Assembly: GCA_963797335.1 (NCBI GenBank)
Contig: CAWCOU010000006.1
Location: 558,001-622,000, forward strand
Reading direction: 5' to 3'
Length of the DNA stretch: 64,000 nt
Source of the DNA: CAWCOU01 sp963797335
GTDB taxonomy: Bacteria > Pseudomonadota > Gammaproteobacteria > JAURND01
How positions within the stretch are numbered: the first letter of the stretch is position 1; the number at the start of each line of letters is the position of its first letter. The position numbers and the translations under genes are program-made. Below, in pieces: positions 9,367 to 18,112 of this stretch. The notes below the pieces were generated by a model. It saw only the letters and a list, made by a program, of their open reading frames with translations, searched no databases and was not told where the DNA came from.

Positions 9367-9402
9367 ACTCCTTTTAAAGCATACTTAAACGGACCAAACT
9401 CC
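9367..9402 (-). repeat. Direct repeat, copy 1, at the ATPase ribosome site
   Basis: Shares 22 identical bases (ACTCCTTTTAAAGCATACTT...) and a similar tail with copy 2 at 9574-9609. Read on the gene strand it holds GGAGTTTGGTCCG and, 31 bases further, GGAGTATGGTCCG ending just before the ATG; the second one contains the Shine-Dalgarno sequence. The layout suggests an operator or mRNA site for autoregulation. Confidence 0.7.
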
Positions 9403-9573
9403 TGATTAGTATTTTAATAAACTTTTAGAACTATTTCAAGAGTCTTTTGATTATAAAGAACTTTTATAATCTTAAATGCCCTACTATAAAGAAACAATAA
9501 GCTATATAGCATGTCACCCAAAGAAATGACATGTACTGTTTAGAATAGAATTAGTTTACCAATCTAGGGCATC

Positions 9574-9609
9574 ACTCCTTTTAAAGCATACTTAACCGGA
9601 GTAAACTCC
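9574..9609 (-). repeat. Direct repeat, copy 2, upstream of the ATPase
   Basis: Second copy about 207 bases upstream of the first, in the same orientation and with the same 22-base core. Its second motif reads GGAGTTTACTCCG, itself a short palindrome. The rest of 9403-9759 is AT-rich with no gene visible; the lpxB promoter must lie in it. Confidence 0.7.
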
Positions 9610-9759
9610 CGACAGGTTATCAATAACTATTTGATTATTAAGTATTGTTTTGCATACCTTGACCAAAGTAAGGATTCATTCGTGTAACATGTCATGACTA
9701 TATACCCTCTATCCTTCAATCTGTTAAAATAGCTGCTTTTAAATAAACACATAGCCATT

Positions 9760-10902
9760 ATGCAAAATCAGCCTAAAATCATGCTTATAACCGGGGAAGC
9801 CTCTGGAGACTTGCACGGCGCTAGCCTGGCTAAGGAAATTAAACAACTTATCCCGGATGCGCAAATCTCCGGCATGGGCGGTCAACGTATGGCTGAGGCA
9901 GGGGTAAGCCTATTGGCTGATATCTCTGATCTGTCGGTCTGTGGTGTGGTGGAAGTGATTCGCTACCTGCCCCGTATTATTTCCCGATTTAATTTCATAA
10001 AAAAAGCCATTGCTCAACAAAAGCCAGACCTGTTGATTCTGATTGACTACCCTACTTTTAACCTTAAATTGGCCAAAGCAGCTAAGAAGCTCGGCGTCCA
10101 AATTCTGTATTACATCAGCCCGCAAGTTTGGGCATGGCATACGAGTCGGGTGAAAAAAATAAAGAAATGGGTTGCCATGATGGCTGTTATTTTTCCATTT
10201 GAGAAAGAGTTTTATCAAAAATACGATGTGCCGGTTAAATACGTGGGTCATCCCTTGGTGAAGAATATCGATCCTCCGACGATCAAACAAGCAGCGCATC
10301 AATATTTTGAAGTGAATCCCGATAAAATCACCATCGGTTTATTGCCTGGCAGTCGCCAAAATGAGATTCATTACCTTCTACCCATTTTAATTGAAACCGC
10401 CAAACTTCTTTATCATAAAATTCCGAATGTGCAATTTATTCTGCCATTGGCAAGCACCATCACTTTGGAAGACATCCGTCCGTTTATCGAAGGGGTACAA
10501 TTACCGCTGAAAATTACCCAAGAACACGCGTACGAAGCCATGAGCCTTTGCCAGGCGGTTGTGGCTGCCTCCGGTACCGTCACTTTAGAATTGGCATTAC
10601 TGGGTTTGCCTATGGTGGTGGTGTACAAGGTCAATAAAATTACCTATGCCATCGGCAAACGGGTCGTCAAAATTCCTTTTTTGTGCTTATGTAATACCAT
10701 CGCCGGCAAAAGAATTGTCTCCGAATTATTACAAAACGACGCACAACCTGAATTGATCGCCGCAGAATTACAACGTTTGTTAGAAGACAAGGATTATCGA
10801 GCGACACAAATTGCCGAGTTAGCGATAGTCGCCGACAAACTCAACACCAAAAAAGAATGCACCACTGCGGAACTTGTTTACCAACTTGTCAACCCTTCTT
10901 AG
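9760..10902 (+). CDS. lpxB: Lipid A disaccharide synthase
   Basis: GT19 glycosyltransferase that joins UDP-diacylglucosamine and lipid X to make the lipid A disaccharide at the inner membrane. The N terminus has ITGEASGDLHGA; YYISPQVWAW, VGHPLV, LLPGSRQNEI and AASGTVTLELAL are the family landmarks. At 380 residues it is full length. It stands apart from lpxD-fabZ-lpxA and is instead followed 9 bases later by an LpxO-like hydroxylase, which suggests a lipid A assembly and tailoring unit. Confidence 0.96.
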   Translation: MQNQPKIMLITGEASGDLHGASLAKEIKQLIPDAQISGMGGQRMAEAGVSLLADISDLSVCGVVEVIRYLPRIISRFNFIKKAIAQQKPDLLILIDYPTFNLKLAKAAKKLGVQILYYISPQVWAWHTSRVKKIKKWVAMMAVIFPFEKEFYQKYDVPVKYVGHPLVKNIDPPTIKQAAHQYFEVNPDKITIGLLPGSRQNEIHYLLPILIETAKLLYHKIPNVQFILPLASTITLEDIRPFIEGVQLPLKITQEHAYEAMSLCQAVVAASGTVTLELALLGLPMVVVYKVNKITYAIGKRVVKIPFLCLCNTIAGKRIVSELLQNDAQPELIAAELQRLLEDKDYRATQIAELAIVADKLNTKKECTTAELVYQLVNPS

Positions 10903-10911
10903 GACTTTGCC

Positions 10912-11628
10912 ATGTACTACCGTGCTTTTAAAAACATGCTGAATAATTATTACTCTGGCTATGTAGGCGGTGATCAACGCCCCACTTTTTTCGACGTTAA
11001 ACAAACTTACCCTACTTTGAATGCCTTGACAGAACATTATGAGTCTATTAAAAATGAATTTAACATCGCCTATCAATTCAACCCTGAAATTCCTTTGTAT
11101 CACGAGATAGACCCAGGCGAAACGGAAATTTCCTACACCACAGAAAAGCGGTGGAAAGTATTTATGTTGTATTTATTAGGCCATAAACCGCAAGAGAACC
11201 GTAAATTCTGCCCGGAAACATGCAAACTGCTGGATAACATTCCAAATTTAGTACAAGCTTTTTTCTCTATACTAGAGCCTGGTAAATCCATCCCCGCCCA
11301 TAAAGGGCCTTATCTGGGTTATTTACGTTACCACTTAGGCATTCAGATTCCCAAAATCAATCCGCCGAGCATTATCGTCAACTCCCAGGAATACACTTGG
11401 CGTGAAGGGGAAGCGGTTATGTTCGACGACAGCTGGACCCATGCCGTCGTCAATAAAAGCCCTGAAATGCGCGTGGTGCTTATTGTCGATGTGTTAAGAC
11501 CTTTACCTAAATTACCACACACGATTAATAAAATAATGACGGGATTATTAGCTCGTTATACTTACGGCCGAAATGTAATGAACCGCATCAAAGGCCATAA
11601 AGATATCAATAAGCCTCTGATTACTTAA
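10912..11628 (+). CDS. Aspartyl/asparaginyl beta-hydroxylase family (LpxO-like)
   Basis: Fe(II)/2-oxoglutarate dioxygenase of 238 residues. The conserved segments are IPAHKGPYLGYLRYHLG (first iron ligand and substrate strand), GEAVMFDDSWTHAVVNKS (second His) and the 2-oxoglutarate-binding Arg in MRVVLIVDVLRPLP. This family includes LpxO, which 2-hydroxylates a lipid A acyl chain; being directly after lpxB with an AGGA ribosome site supports that role by inference. A protein hydroxylase is the alternative. Confidence 0.82.
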   Translation: MYYRAFKNMLNNYYSGYVGGDQRPTFFDVKQTYPTLNALTEHYESIKNEFNIAYQFNPEIPLYHEIDPGETEISYTTEKRWKVFMLYLLGHKPQENRKFCPETCKLLDNIPNLVQAFFSILEPGKSIPAHKGPYLGYLRYHLGIQIPKINPPSIIVNSQEYTWREGEAVMFDDSWTHAVVNKSPEMRVVLIVDVLRPLPKLPHTINKIMTGLLARYTYGRNVMNRIKGHKDINKPLIT

Positions 11629-11731
11629 AAATAAATGAATGTTAAATAAAATCGCTTAATACTTGGAGAAAAAATCTCGCAAAACAAAATACATGGCATG
11701 GCCTCTTAACATTCGTGTTTTATAATGCCTG

Positions 11732-12610
11732 TCATGTTGACGTCGGGCCTGTTTTATTCGAGCTTGAGTCACCCTCGCCTAGAGTTTGATGACTGACGGC
11801 TTGTTTTCTTTTCCTGGAGTTCGTTTTCGAAGAGGAAGAGGTGGATAACATCGAAAATACGGTGGAATTTTTCCCATCTACCACGTCTGTTAATTCAGCC
11901 TCTGGCTGACTCCTTTCAGGAGCTGTTGTAAACGCTTGAGAAAAAAACATGCTTCGCCCAAAAGGGATATTCTTATCATCTGCGATCTTCCAGAATCGAC
12001 GGTAAGTGTAATCCGTTAAAGACTGCCGTTTTTTTATTAACGCTCGCTGACGGTTTTTCATTGGGTCAAATTCGCTTTCTTCCTCTTTCAGATTTCCCAC
12101 TATCCGCATTTCTTTTACCTGATTTTTTGCTTCAGCCTCCAAATTAGGTGAGGCAATGGCTAATTTCCTCATTTCTCTCTGATTTTCCTGATATTCTGCG
12201 AACTCCTGGTTGCTCAAGCACAACGCGGATATCTTATCCCATTGGGGTTGTACTTGGGTGGATTGCTCTCGTTTATTATCCTGGTTATCACCCGCCAAGG
12301 CCGACCATTTCTGAAAAATATGTTCATTCTCGTTTATTTTTGCACTCAACTCCTGCCTTTCAGAATCAGATAGCCAGCTCCGACATAAATTGGTGTACAA
12401 ATCGATTAAAACTTTCACCGTTTCCAGCTGCATAACAGGTATTGCACTACTACCCTCCCCCATCAATAGATTGCCATGAAGCTTTGCCTCCTTATTATAG
12501 GCTAACTCAGCGATGAGCGTAGCAGCTATTTGCTTTAGTTCGGTAATTTTCGTTTTTAAAACCTCGGGGTCTTCATTATAGGATGTAGATTCCTGAACTT
12601 CTTGAGTCAT
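11732..12610 (-). CDS. Unrecognised hydrophilic coiled-coil protein
   Basis: A 292-residue Gln/Glu/Lys/Ser-rich protein that I do not recognise. Residues about 14-45 form a likely amphipathic helix (EVLKTKITELKQIAATLIAEL); a basic tract (NRQRALIKKRQ, later NSRKRKQ) and a Ser/Thr-rich C terminus follow. There is no signal peptide or membrane segment. A GAGGT ribosome site supports the ATG. It lies on the opposite strand between lpxO-like and trpA, with no partner. In Legionellales such solitary coiled-coil proteins are often type IV secretion effectors; that is inference only. Confidence 0.55.
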   Translation of the reverse strand: MTQEVQESTSYNEDPEVLKTKITELKQIAATLIAELAYNKEAKLHGNLLMGEGSSAIPVMQLETVKVLIDLYTNLCRSWLSDSERQELSAKINENEHIFQKWSALAGDNQDNKREQSTQVQPQWDKISALCLSNQEFAEYQENQREMRKLAIASPNLEAEAKNQVKEMRIVGNLKEEESEFDPMKNRQRALIKKRQSLTDYTYRRFWKIADDKNIPFGRSMFFSQAFTTAPERSQPEAELTDVVDGKNSTVFSMLSTSSSSKTNSRKRKQAVSHQTLGEGDSSSNKTGPTST

Positions 12611-12725
12611 GATAAAATACCTCAGCTTAAATTTATTTTTAGTATTATTGCACTATGTCTATGACAACCTCATAATTTTCGCTAATGGGCCAACTCAGAA
12701 AATTTGGCAAAAAAAAGGTATCCTT

Positions 12726-13514
12726 ATGAAATTAACGCAATTATTTCAAAACTCCCAGCACCGACCTGTATTTATTCCTTTCCTGATGGCGGGTCACCCT
12801 AACTTAGCGGCAACGGTGGAAATTATATTGGGCTTCGCAAAACTGGGAGTGAGCATAGTTGAAATCGGCGTCCCTTTCTCTGATCCGGTTGCCGATGGCC
12901 CTACTAACCAAAAAGCGGCAGAAATAGCATTGCAGCAAGGCGTTACTTTACAGCAATGCATCGACATGATTAAGCAATTACGCCATCAAGGCTGCCAGAT
13001 ATCCATTATATTATACGGTTATCTAAACCCTATTATGCATATGGGCTGGGAAAACTTCGCTGCGCAAGCACAACAGGCACAGATCGACGCAGCATTGATC
13101 GTCGACCTGCCTCCAGAAGAAGCAGACATTCCCTATCAATTGTTAAAAAAACACGACGTTGGCATGATTTTCTTAGCCTCCCCCACCACTGATCCAAAAC
13201 GATTTCATTATTACCAGCAACTCCCACCGGTATTTTTATACTACGTCTCCCGACTCGGAGTCACCGGCATGCAAAAAGAATTATCTGGGAGCCTAAAAAA
13301 AGAGTTAACCGCCTTAAAACAGCAACTGGATTTGCCCATTTGCGTTGGATTTGGCATTTCCACCCCCGAGCAAGCGCATCAGGTGGGGAAATTATGTGAT
13401 GGGGTGGTGGTCGGCAGCGCCTTGGTTCAGCTCCTCGATCAAACCTATGCCAAACAAGGGATTACGGAATTACTACAATTGACAGAAAGATTCTATCATG
13501 CAGTTAACGGTTGA
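12726..13514 (+). CDS. trpA: Tryptophan synthase alpha chain
   Basis: Releases indole from indole-3-glycerol phosphate and channels it to TrpB. Catalytic E46 (SIVEIGVP) and D57 (DPVADGPT) correspond to E49 and D60 of E. coli. VGFGISTPEQA and VVGSALV form the phosphate end. I choose the ATG at 12726 (MKLTQLF) because it has an AAAAAGG ribosome site and matches family length (262 residues); the frame extends upstream without homology. It is separated from trpB by the ATPase, lpxB, lpxO-like and coiled-coil genes. Confidence 0.95.
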   Translation: MKLTQLFQNSQHRPVFIPFLMAGHPNLAATVEIILGFAKLGVSIVEIGVPFSDPVADGPTNQKAAEIALQQGVTLQQCIDMIKQLRHQGCQISIILYGYLNPIMHMGWENFAAQAQQAQIDAALIVDLPPEEADIPYQLLKKHDVGMIFLASPTTDPKRFHYYQQLPPVFLYYVSRLGVTGMQKELSGSLKKELTALKQQLDLPICVGFGISTPEQAHQVGKLCDGVVVGSALVQLLDQTYAKQGITELLQLTERFYHAVNG

Positions 13515-13545
13515 AACACTAAGCGTTGGTCGAATGCAAGCTACC

Positions 13546-14157
13546 CTACGACCCAATCCCTTCTTCCCTCAAAGCTGTTGCCACTGAGTTTCGATTTTTA
13601 AGATGATTAAAATATCGCTGCAGATTTGGAAATTCTTGCAAAGAAATTGGGAAATGTTTTGTCCAAAGCAACATCACAAATAAATAACTATCCGCAATTG
13701 TAAATTGCTTGCCCATTAAAAATTCCTTATCGCCTAACTGTTGCTCGACGTATTGAAAATGCTTTTTTAGCTGAGGTATGAATACATCCTTCTTCAAATT
13801 ATCAGGAATATTTGAACTGAATAAAGGACCAAAACTTTTATGCAGTTCCGTACTAATAAAATTCAACCATTCCAAGACGCGATAACGGTTAAAGTCGTTA
13901 GTAGGCGGCAATAACTGAGTAGCTTGGTGCGAGTCTGCAAGGTATTGCTGAATAACCGCGTTTTCTGTGAGCGTCGTTTTATCATCCAGCATGAGCACTG
14001 GCACCGCCCCCTTAGGATTAATCGCTAGAAAATCCGTCCCCGTTTCTGTTTTTTTACTGGCCAATGAGACAGATTCATAATCACAATCTTGCTGTAACTC
14101 ATGCAATGTAATGCGCACTGCCAGTGAACAAGCACCCTTAGAATAATACAGTTTCAT
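13546..14157 (-). CDS. Glutathione S-transferase, beta-class-like
   Basis: A 203-residue GST. The N-terminal thioredoxin-fold domain begins MKLYYSKGACSLAVRI with the Cys10/Ser11 typical of bacterial beta-class GSTs. NPKGAVPVL contains the cis-Pro and LTENAVIQQYL the glutathione-binding Glu-Asn. The all-helical C-terminal domain ends QFTIADSYLFV. It probably conjugates or reduces electrophiles in the cytoplasm. It is convergent with trpA and followed upstream by an exporter on the same strand. Confidence 0.88.
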   Translation of the reverse strand: MKLYYSKGACSLAVRITLHELQQDCDYESVSLASKKTETGTDFLAINPKGAVPVLMLDDKTTLTENAVIQQYLADSHQATQLLPPTNDFNRYRVLEWLNFISTELHKSFGPLFSSNIPDNLKKDVFIPQLKKHFQYVEQQLGDKEFLMGKQFTIADSYLFVMLLWTKHFPISLQEFPNLQRYFNHLKNRNSVATALREEGIGS

Positions 14158-14272
14158 TAAACCCCCTATTTGCGAGAATTCTATTCGGGTTATATTCCCT
14201 TTATATGCGGAATATTTACCATCCTATAACTAACACTATGAAAATTGCCATTAATAGCCGTCTTTTCCTTTT

Positions 14273-15478
14273 TTATGCTACTGATATCGTTTGTGCTTCT
14301 TGACTGCTGATCGCTAAAAATTTCCAAGCCAATAAAGAGAGGGCTCCCAGCCCGATGAGTACGCAAGCTAACGGTATTTGATTACTTTGACTTAATTGAG
14401 CCATCAACCCGCTGGCTAGAGCGCCACCAAAAATTTGGATGCACCCAAATAATGCCGCCGCAGACCCAGCAATTTTCTCAACAGTATGAAACGCTCCAGC
14501 CGATGTATTACTAAAATTCAAGCCAGCGCCCATACAAAACAAAACTATAGGAATCAAAATTACTAGAACATTTATAAATCCTAATTCTGCCAAAACTAGC
14601 ATGATAAAGCCTGAGGATAGAATCAAACAATTACCTAATAAAATCATTTTATTGATACCTTGCTTAAGCACTAATTTACTGTTAATAAAACAACTAGTAA
14701 ATACAGCTCCGGCAGTGACAAAAGCCAGCCAACCAAATTGAACTGGAGACAACCCAATTATGTTTTGGAATAGAAAAGGAGCCACGGTAATATAGGCAAT
14801 CATACCCGCATATGCAAAGCACATGCAAAATGTATACCCTAAAAAATTTTTATTGCTTACTAAAATTTTATAATTGCTCAAAAGGTGTTTTAATACGAGA
14901 GCCTGTGGGTTTAAATGTACATTGGTTTCCGGTAAATACTTCCACATATAGAGCCAAATAAAAACGGTATAAATTAATAAAAAAGAAAATACAGCTCGCC
15001 AACCCAAATAATGTTGAATATAACCTCCCAACGTAGGGGCGGTAGCTAGCACCAGTACCATAATCATTCCCATATGAGAACTTAATCTCGCTAAATGATT
15101 TCCTGATACCACATCTCTCGTTACGGATCTTCCCACTGCATTGCAAGCGGCAACTCCAACACCTTGCAACAGGCGTCCTAAGAACAATAGCCCAACTGTG
15201 TTTGATAGAGCGCAAAGCAAACTGCCAACGATGCTTATGCCAATACCGGCTAATAGAGGCCCACGTCGGCCAATTCGGTCAGATAATGGCCCAAAAAATA
15301 GATGAGCCGGACCAAAACCGACCATGAAAGCGAAAAAACTCATTTGCACTTCGCTAGGGTTTACTCCAAATGAGATAGCAATTGCAGGTAAGGAGGGCAC
15401 ATAGATATCAGCAGTCACATGAGGTAAAGTTGCAAATAATAAAATTAAGATAAATAGATTTAGCGGCAAGATGCGCAT
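14273..15478 (-). CDS. Bcr/CflA-type drug exporter (MFS)
   Basis: A 401-residue major facilitator with about 12 hydrophobic segments. TADIYVPSLPAIA in helix 1 and GPLSDRIGRRGPLL (motif A between helices 2 and 3) are the signatures of the Bcr/CflA multidrug subfamily; GRLLQGVGVAACNAVGRSVTRD matches motif C surroundings. The ATG at 15478 has a GGAG ribosome site 6 bases upstream, better than the TTG at 15490. It follows the NTF2-like gene on the same strand by about 60 bases and probably shares its TetR-controlled promoter. Confidence 0.88.
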   Translation of the reverse strand: MRILPLNLFILILLFATLPHVTADIYVPSLPAIAISFGVNPSEVQMSFFAFMVGFGPAHLFFGPLSDRIGRRGPLLAGIGISIVGSLLCALSNTVGLLFLGRLLQGVGVAACNAVGRSVTRDVVSGNHLARLSSHMGMIMVLVLATAPTLGGYIQHYLGWRAVFSFLLIYTVFIWLYMWKYLPETNVHLNPQALVLKHLLSNYKILVSNKNFLGYTFCMCFAYAGMIAYITVAPFLFQNIIGLSPVQFGWLAFVTAGAVFTSCFINSKLVLKQGINKMILLGNCLILSSGFIMLVLAELGFINVLVILIPIVLFCMGAGLNFSNTSAGAFHTVEKIAGSAAALFGCIQIFGGALASGLMAQLSQSNQIPLACVLIGLGALSLLAWKFLAISSQEAQTISVA

Positions 15479-15539
15479 AAAAATCTCCAAGTAAAAGTAA
15501 CCTATAAATCAAAATATCTCTTGCCAGCTAGATTTTTTT

Positions 15540-15890
15540 TCAAAAAGCTCCAAAAGGACGTGCATCAAAAAATAGCTCAATTTTGCGAATTAATCCATCA
15601 TCTACATCAATCAGCGCTGCTGTTGAACAGGTGCCTACCGGCTTTGGAAAATCAAAATCATAAACGATCATTACCTGATTTTCTTTACTAAATAATTTCC
15701 TTATGGTAAGTGTATTAAAATGAGACATCAGCTTCTGAATAGCCTCAAGTACTCCAGCTTTGCCAGTAATTTCAGCTAATGGCCCCTTAAAGTGGACATT
15801 AGAATGTAAATATTTTTCCAAACCTGCCCTGTTTTTTTGGCTCATTTCTGTATAATAGGATTGGACGATAGATAAATTATTGTTAAGCAT
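15540..15890 (-). CDS. SnoaL/NTF2-like small protein
   Basis: A 116-residue single-domain protein with the cone-shaped NTF2-like pattern: N-terminal helices (VQSYYTEMSQKNRAGLEKYL), then VHFKGPLAEITGK, and C-terminal strands ending RKIELFFDARPFGAF. Such proteins can be isomerases, hydrolases or binding proteins, and no reaction can be named. AGGAG precedes the ATG. It is first in a two-gene unit with the exporter and diverges from tetR. Confidence 0.7.
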   Translation of the reverse strand: MLNNNLSIVQSYYTEMSQKNRAGLEKYLHSNVHFKGPLAEITGKAGVLEAIQKLMSHFNTLTIRKLFSKENQVMIVYDFDFPKPVGTCSTAALIDVDDGLIRKIELFFDARPFGAF

Positions 15891-15918
15891 AAAAAGCTCC
15901 TCACATTGAATTAATTTA

Positions 15919-15947
15919 ATTATAGTATACTATATCCAATATGTCAA
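15919..15947 (-). promoter_or_regulatory. Sigma-70 promoter with TetR operator palindrome
   Basis: On the minus strand TTGACA (15947-15942) and TATAAT (15924-15919) are separated by exactly 17 bases, a consensus promoter for the NTF2-like/exporter unit. A perfect 14-bp palindrome TATAGTATACTATA (15921-15934) overlaps the -10 and lies between the divergent genes, the expected operator of the adjacent TetR protein. Confidence 0.8.
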
Positions 15948-16552
15948 TACCAAAACGGGTCTACAATTCAAGCACCAGGCAAGCACAAGCTGCTAAAACC
16001 AGAGAACGCATTCTTGCGGCCGCCAGAAAACTTTTTCAAGAACAAGGGTTTGAATTGGTTACTATTGATCATTTAGCCAAGGCTGCCAAAGTTTCATCAC
16101 CTACTATCTATGCGTTATTTCAATCAAAAAGGGGTATTTTGCATGCATTGCTTGATCAGTCTTTCCCATCCCGCGAATCCCTTGTTGAACAAGCCCAAAA
16201 AGAAAAATCTCCTGAAAAACGTCTAGCGTTAGCCGCTAAAATTGCTCGGCAAATGTACGATGCGGAAAAACAGCAAATAGATATGTTTAGTGGCGCTATG
16301 GTTTTGGCTCCCGAATTTAAAAAATTAGCGCAAGAACGGGAACAGCGTCGCTATAAGCGACTGAAGGAAACCCTTCACACACTCACGCAATGCTTGCCTG
16401 AAGATTTGACTCTCACTCAAGCCCATGACATCTTATGGGCTTTTACAGGTCGAGATATGTATCGATTGTTTGTAGTTGAAAGAAATTGGTCGCCAGAAGA
16501 CTATGAACAATGGTTAACACAGTTATTGAAAAAAGTGCTGTTAAAGTCATAG
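15941..16552 (+). CDS. TetR-family transcriptional regulator
   Basis: A 203-residue repressor. The N-terminal helix-turn-helix is clear: TRERILAAARKLFQEQGFELVTIDHLAKAAKVSSPTIYALFQSK spread over residues about 20-62. The C-terminal domain, which would bind the inducer, is not assignable. The gene starts at the edge of the palindrome 15921-15934 and faces away from the NTF2-like/exporter unit, so it most likely represses that unit and itself. No strong ribosome site precedes the ATG, which may reflect a nearly leaderless mRNA. Confidence 0.9.
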   Translation: MSIPKRVYNSSTRQAQAAKTRERILAAARKLFQEQGFELVTIDHLAKAAKVSSPTIYALFQSKRGILHALLDQSFPSRESLVEQAQKEKSPEKRLALAAKIARQMYDAEKQQIDMFSGAMVLAPEFKKLAQEREQRRYKRLKETLHTLTQCLPEDLTLTQAHDILWAFTGRDMYRLFVVERNWSPEDYEQWLTQLLKKVLLKS

Positions 16553-16645
16553 CTCTGGGTTATTTAAATACTGAATAATTAATAGAAAATTCTAACAATA
16601 AGTAAGCTAAATAAATCGGGTTCATTCTTGCTAATATTTTATAAA

Positions 16646-16801
16646 TCATTGACGTAGATTATCTGCCCACTTCAGTGTATTCAGCTGCGCTGATAATTGC
16701 CCCGCCAACATTTGCTCAATATTCTGTGTTTGCTCAATCAATTGACTGGCGATGGCTATCTGCGAATAGGCGCTTTGCTGCGCAGCGCGAAGAAACGACA
16801 A
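16646..16801 (-). pseudogene. C-terminal remnant of an unrecognised protein
   Basis: The minus frame is open for about 50 codons with no start codon. It reads as a Gln/Ala-rich helix (QSAYSQIAIASQLIEQ, then IEQMLAGQLSAQL) ending KWADNLRQ and a stop. The pattern resembles the tail of a helical secreted or VirB5/TrbJ-type protein, but this is a guess. The rest of 16553-16832 shows nothing. Confidence 0.35.
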
Positions 16802-16832
16802 AAATCATACTGATTTACTCTTGGTATTTACA

Positions 16833-17942
16833 CTACGCGTTAGTCGGTCTAGCAATCGCAAAATTGACATTCTCTTTCCAAGGGGCACCCATTTTCCAAG
16901 AATAGGCTGCCAATTGATCGGTGCGGGGATCAACTTTTAATAACAAAGTGCCTATGCCAATGCCAGAAGAATGCGGGCCACGGGTATCCGCGCTATGGCC
17001 TGAACTTGCCGAATCGGCCACACGCACTAACAACACATCGTCGTTACGTACCGGTTTATTCATGACCACCATCACATGGCCGCCTGCTCTGCGGCTATGG
17101 TAGCCATTTTTATAGCGAAAAACTAAAATATCGCCGGGTAAAACCTGGTTTACATTATCAATTTTGCGCCAACCGTCATTATTTGCCAAATACGGCAGAC
17201 GATTAAAGAAGTTGTAGTAATCTTGAGTCGTCGGTTTTTCCGTGCGAACCGAATTCACTAAACTAGTGTAGGCCTGGGGATTAGCCTGGTTCAATAAATG
17301 ATCGACGTAATCGGAACAATCCAACACATAAACGCCATGTGATGGGTCATAATCCGTGCCACCCAACCGATAATTACTGTAATGCACAGTGCTGATCGTC
17401 TTATTGACTAAACTGACCAGACGCTGTTCAAGCGAATTAGCCCAGGCAAAGGAATGCCTACCATTACTGTTGGTAGTGGGTGCCATATTAATCGGCACAG
17501 ATACATTGGATGTATTATTTTCATTGTTGGCTAAAGACACCGGTGCCGAAGTGGCATTTAATTGACCAACTGGCGTATTCGCTACCCGATAATGGTGCTT
17601 ATAACTATGCGCATGGTAGGAGTTACCTGCCAAATGCGTCGCATGATGGCTCGTGCTATTGACCTGGTGATTGGCAGCATACACCATCGGTTTCTTGGAG
17701 AGACCTACTACGGTAATGGGCACCGGGCTGGTATCCATCACATGGCTGCTACTGGCTAAATGGGCGTGGTGATGGGTTGTCGCTAAATGGCTGGTTTGCT
17801 TTGAGGTCGATGCCGAGTGTTTTACCGTGGCCTGTTGAAGCTGTGGTTTTGTGGTGGCCGACTGCTTGGCTGAAGTTTGCGCGAAAGCACCTTGGCCTAC
17901 CCAAAGCAATGCCGCTGCAAAAAAAATCAGATTCCTTGTCAT
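16833..17942 (-). CDS. Secreted His/Thr/Ser-rich protein with NlpC/P60-like domain
   Basis: A 369-residue protein. A signal peptide spans residues 1-21 (LIFFAAALLWVGQGAFA). A long low-complexity region rich in His, Thr, Ser and Asn (about 25-150) follows, with clusters such as THHHAHLASSSH. The C-terminal 200 residues carry LGGTDYDPSHGVYVLDCSDYVDHLL, with a Cys in the NlpC/P60 DCSxYV context, and a GGHVMVVM strand with the likely catalytic His. It would cut peptidoglycan peptides or act on the envelope. The ATG at 17942 has a GGGAG site; the upstream TTG does not. Confidence 0.68.
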   Translation of the reverse strand: MTRNLIFFAAALLWVGQGAFAQTSAKQSATTKPQLQQATVKHSASTSKQTSHLATTHHHAHLASSSHVMDTSPVPITVVGLSKKPMVYAANHQVNSTSHHATHLAGNSYHAHSYKHHYRVANTPVGQLNATSAPVSLANNENNTSNVSVPINMAPTTNSNGRHSFAWANSLEQRLVSLVNKTISTVHYSNYRLGGTDYDPSHGVYVLDCSDYVDHLLNQANPQAYTSLVNSVRTEKPTTQDYYNFFNRLPYLANNDGWRKIDNVNQVLPGDILVFRYKNGYHSRRAGGHVMVVMNKPVRNDDVLLVRVADSASSGHSADTRGPHSSGIGIGTLLLKVDPRTDQLAAYSWKMGAPWKENVNFAIARPTNA

Positions 17943-18112
17943 ACTTAACTCCCGCAATCAGTCGTTAGTTTAAAAGCCGTTTTATATTCTTCTCATGGCT
18001 AATCCTAGCCAGGCTTGCGTAGTGCGTAGCGAAAGATACTTTTTACAGGAAATAGCCGAAAAAATCAAGATTAAAAACCCAGTGAAGGTTTTTATCTGCA
18101 ACGAAGGATGGC

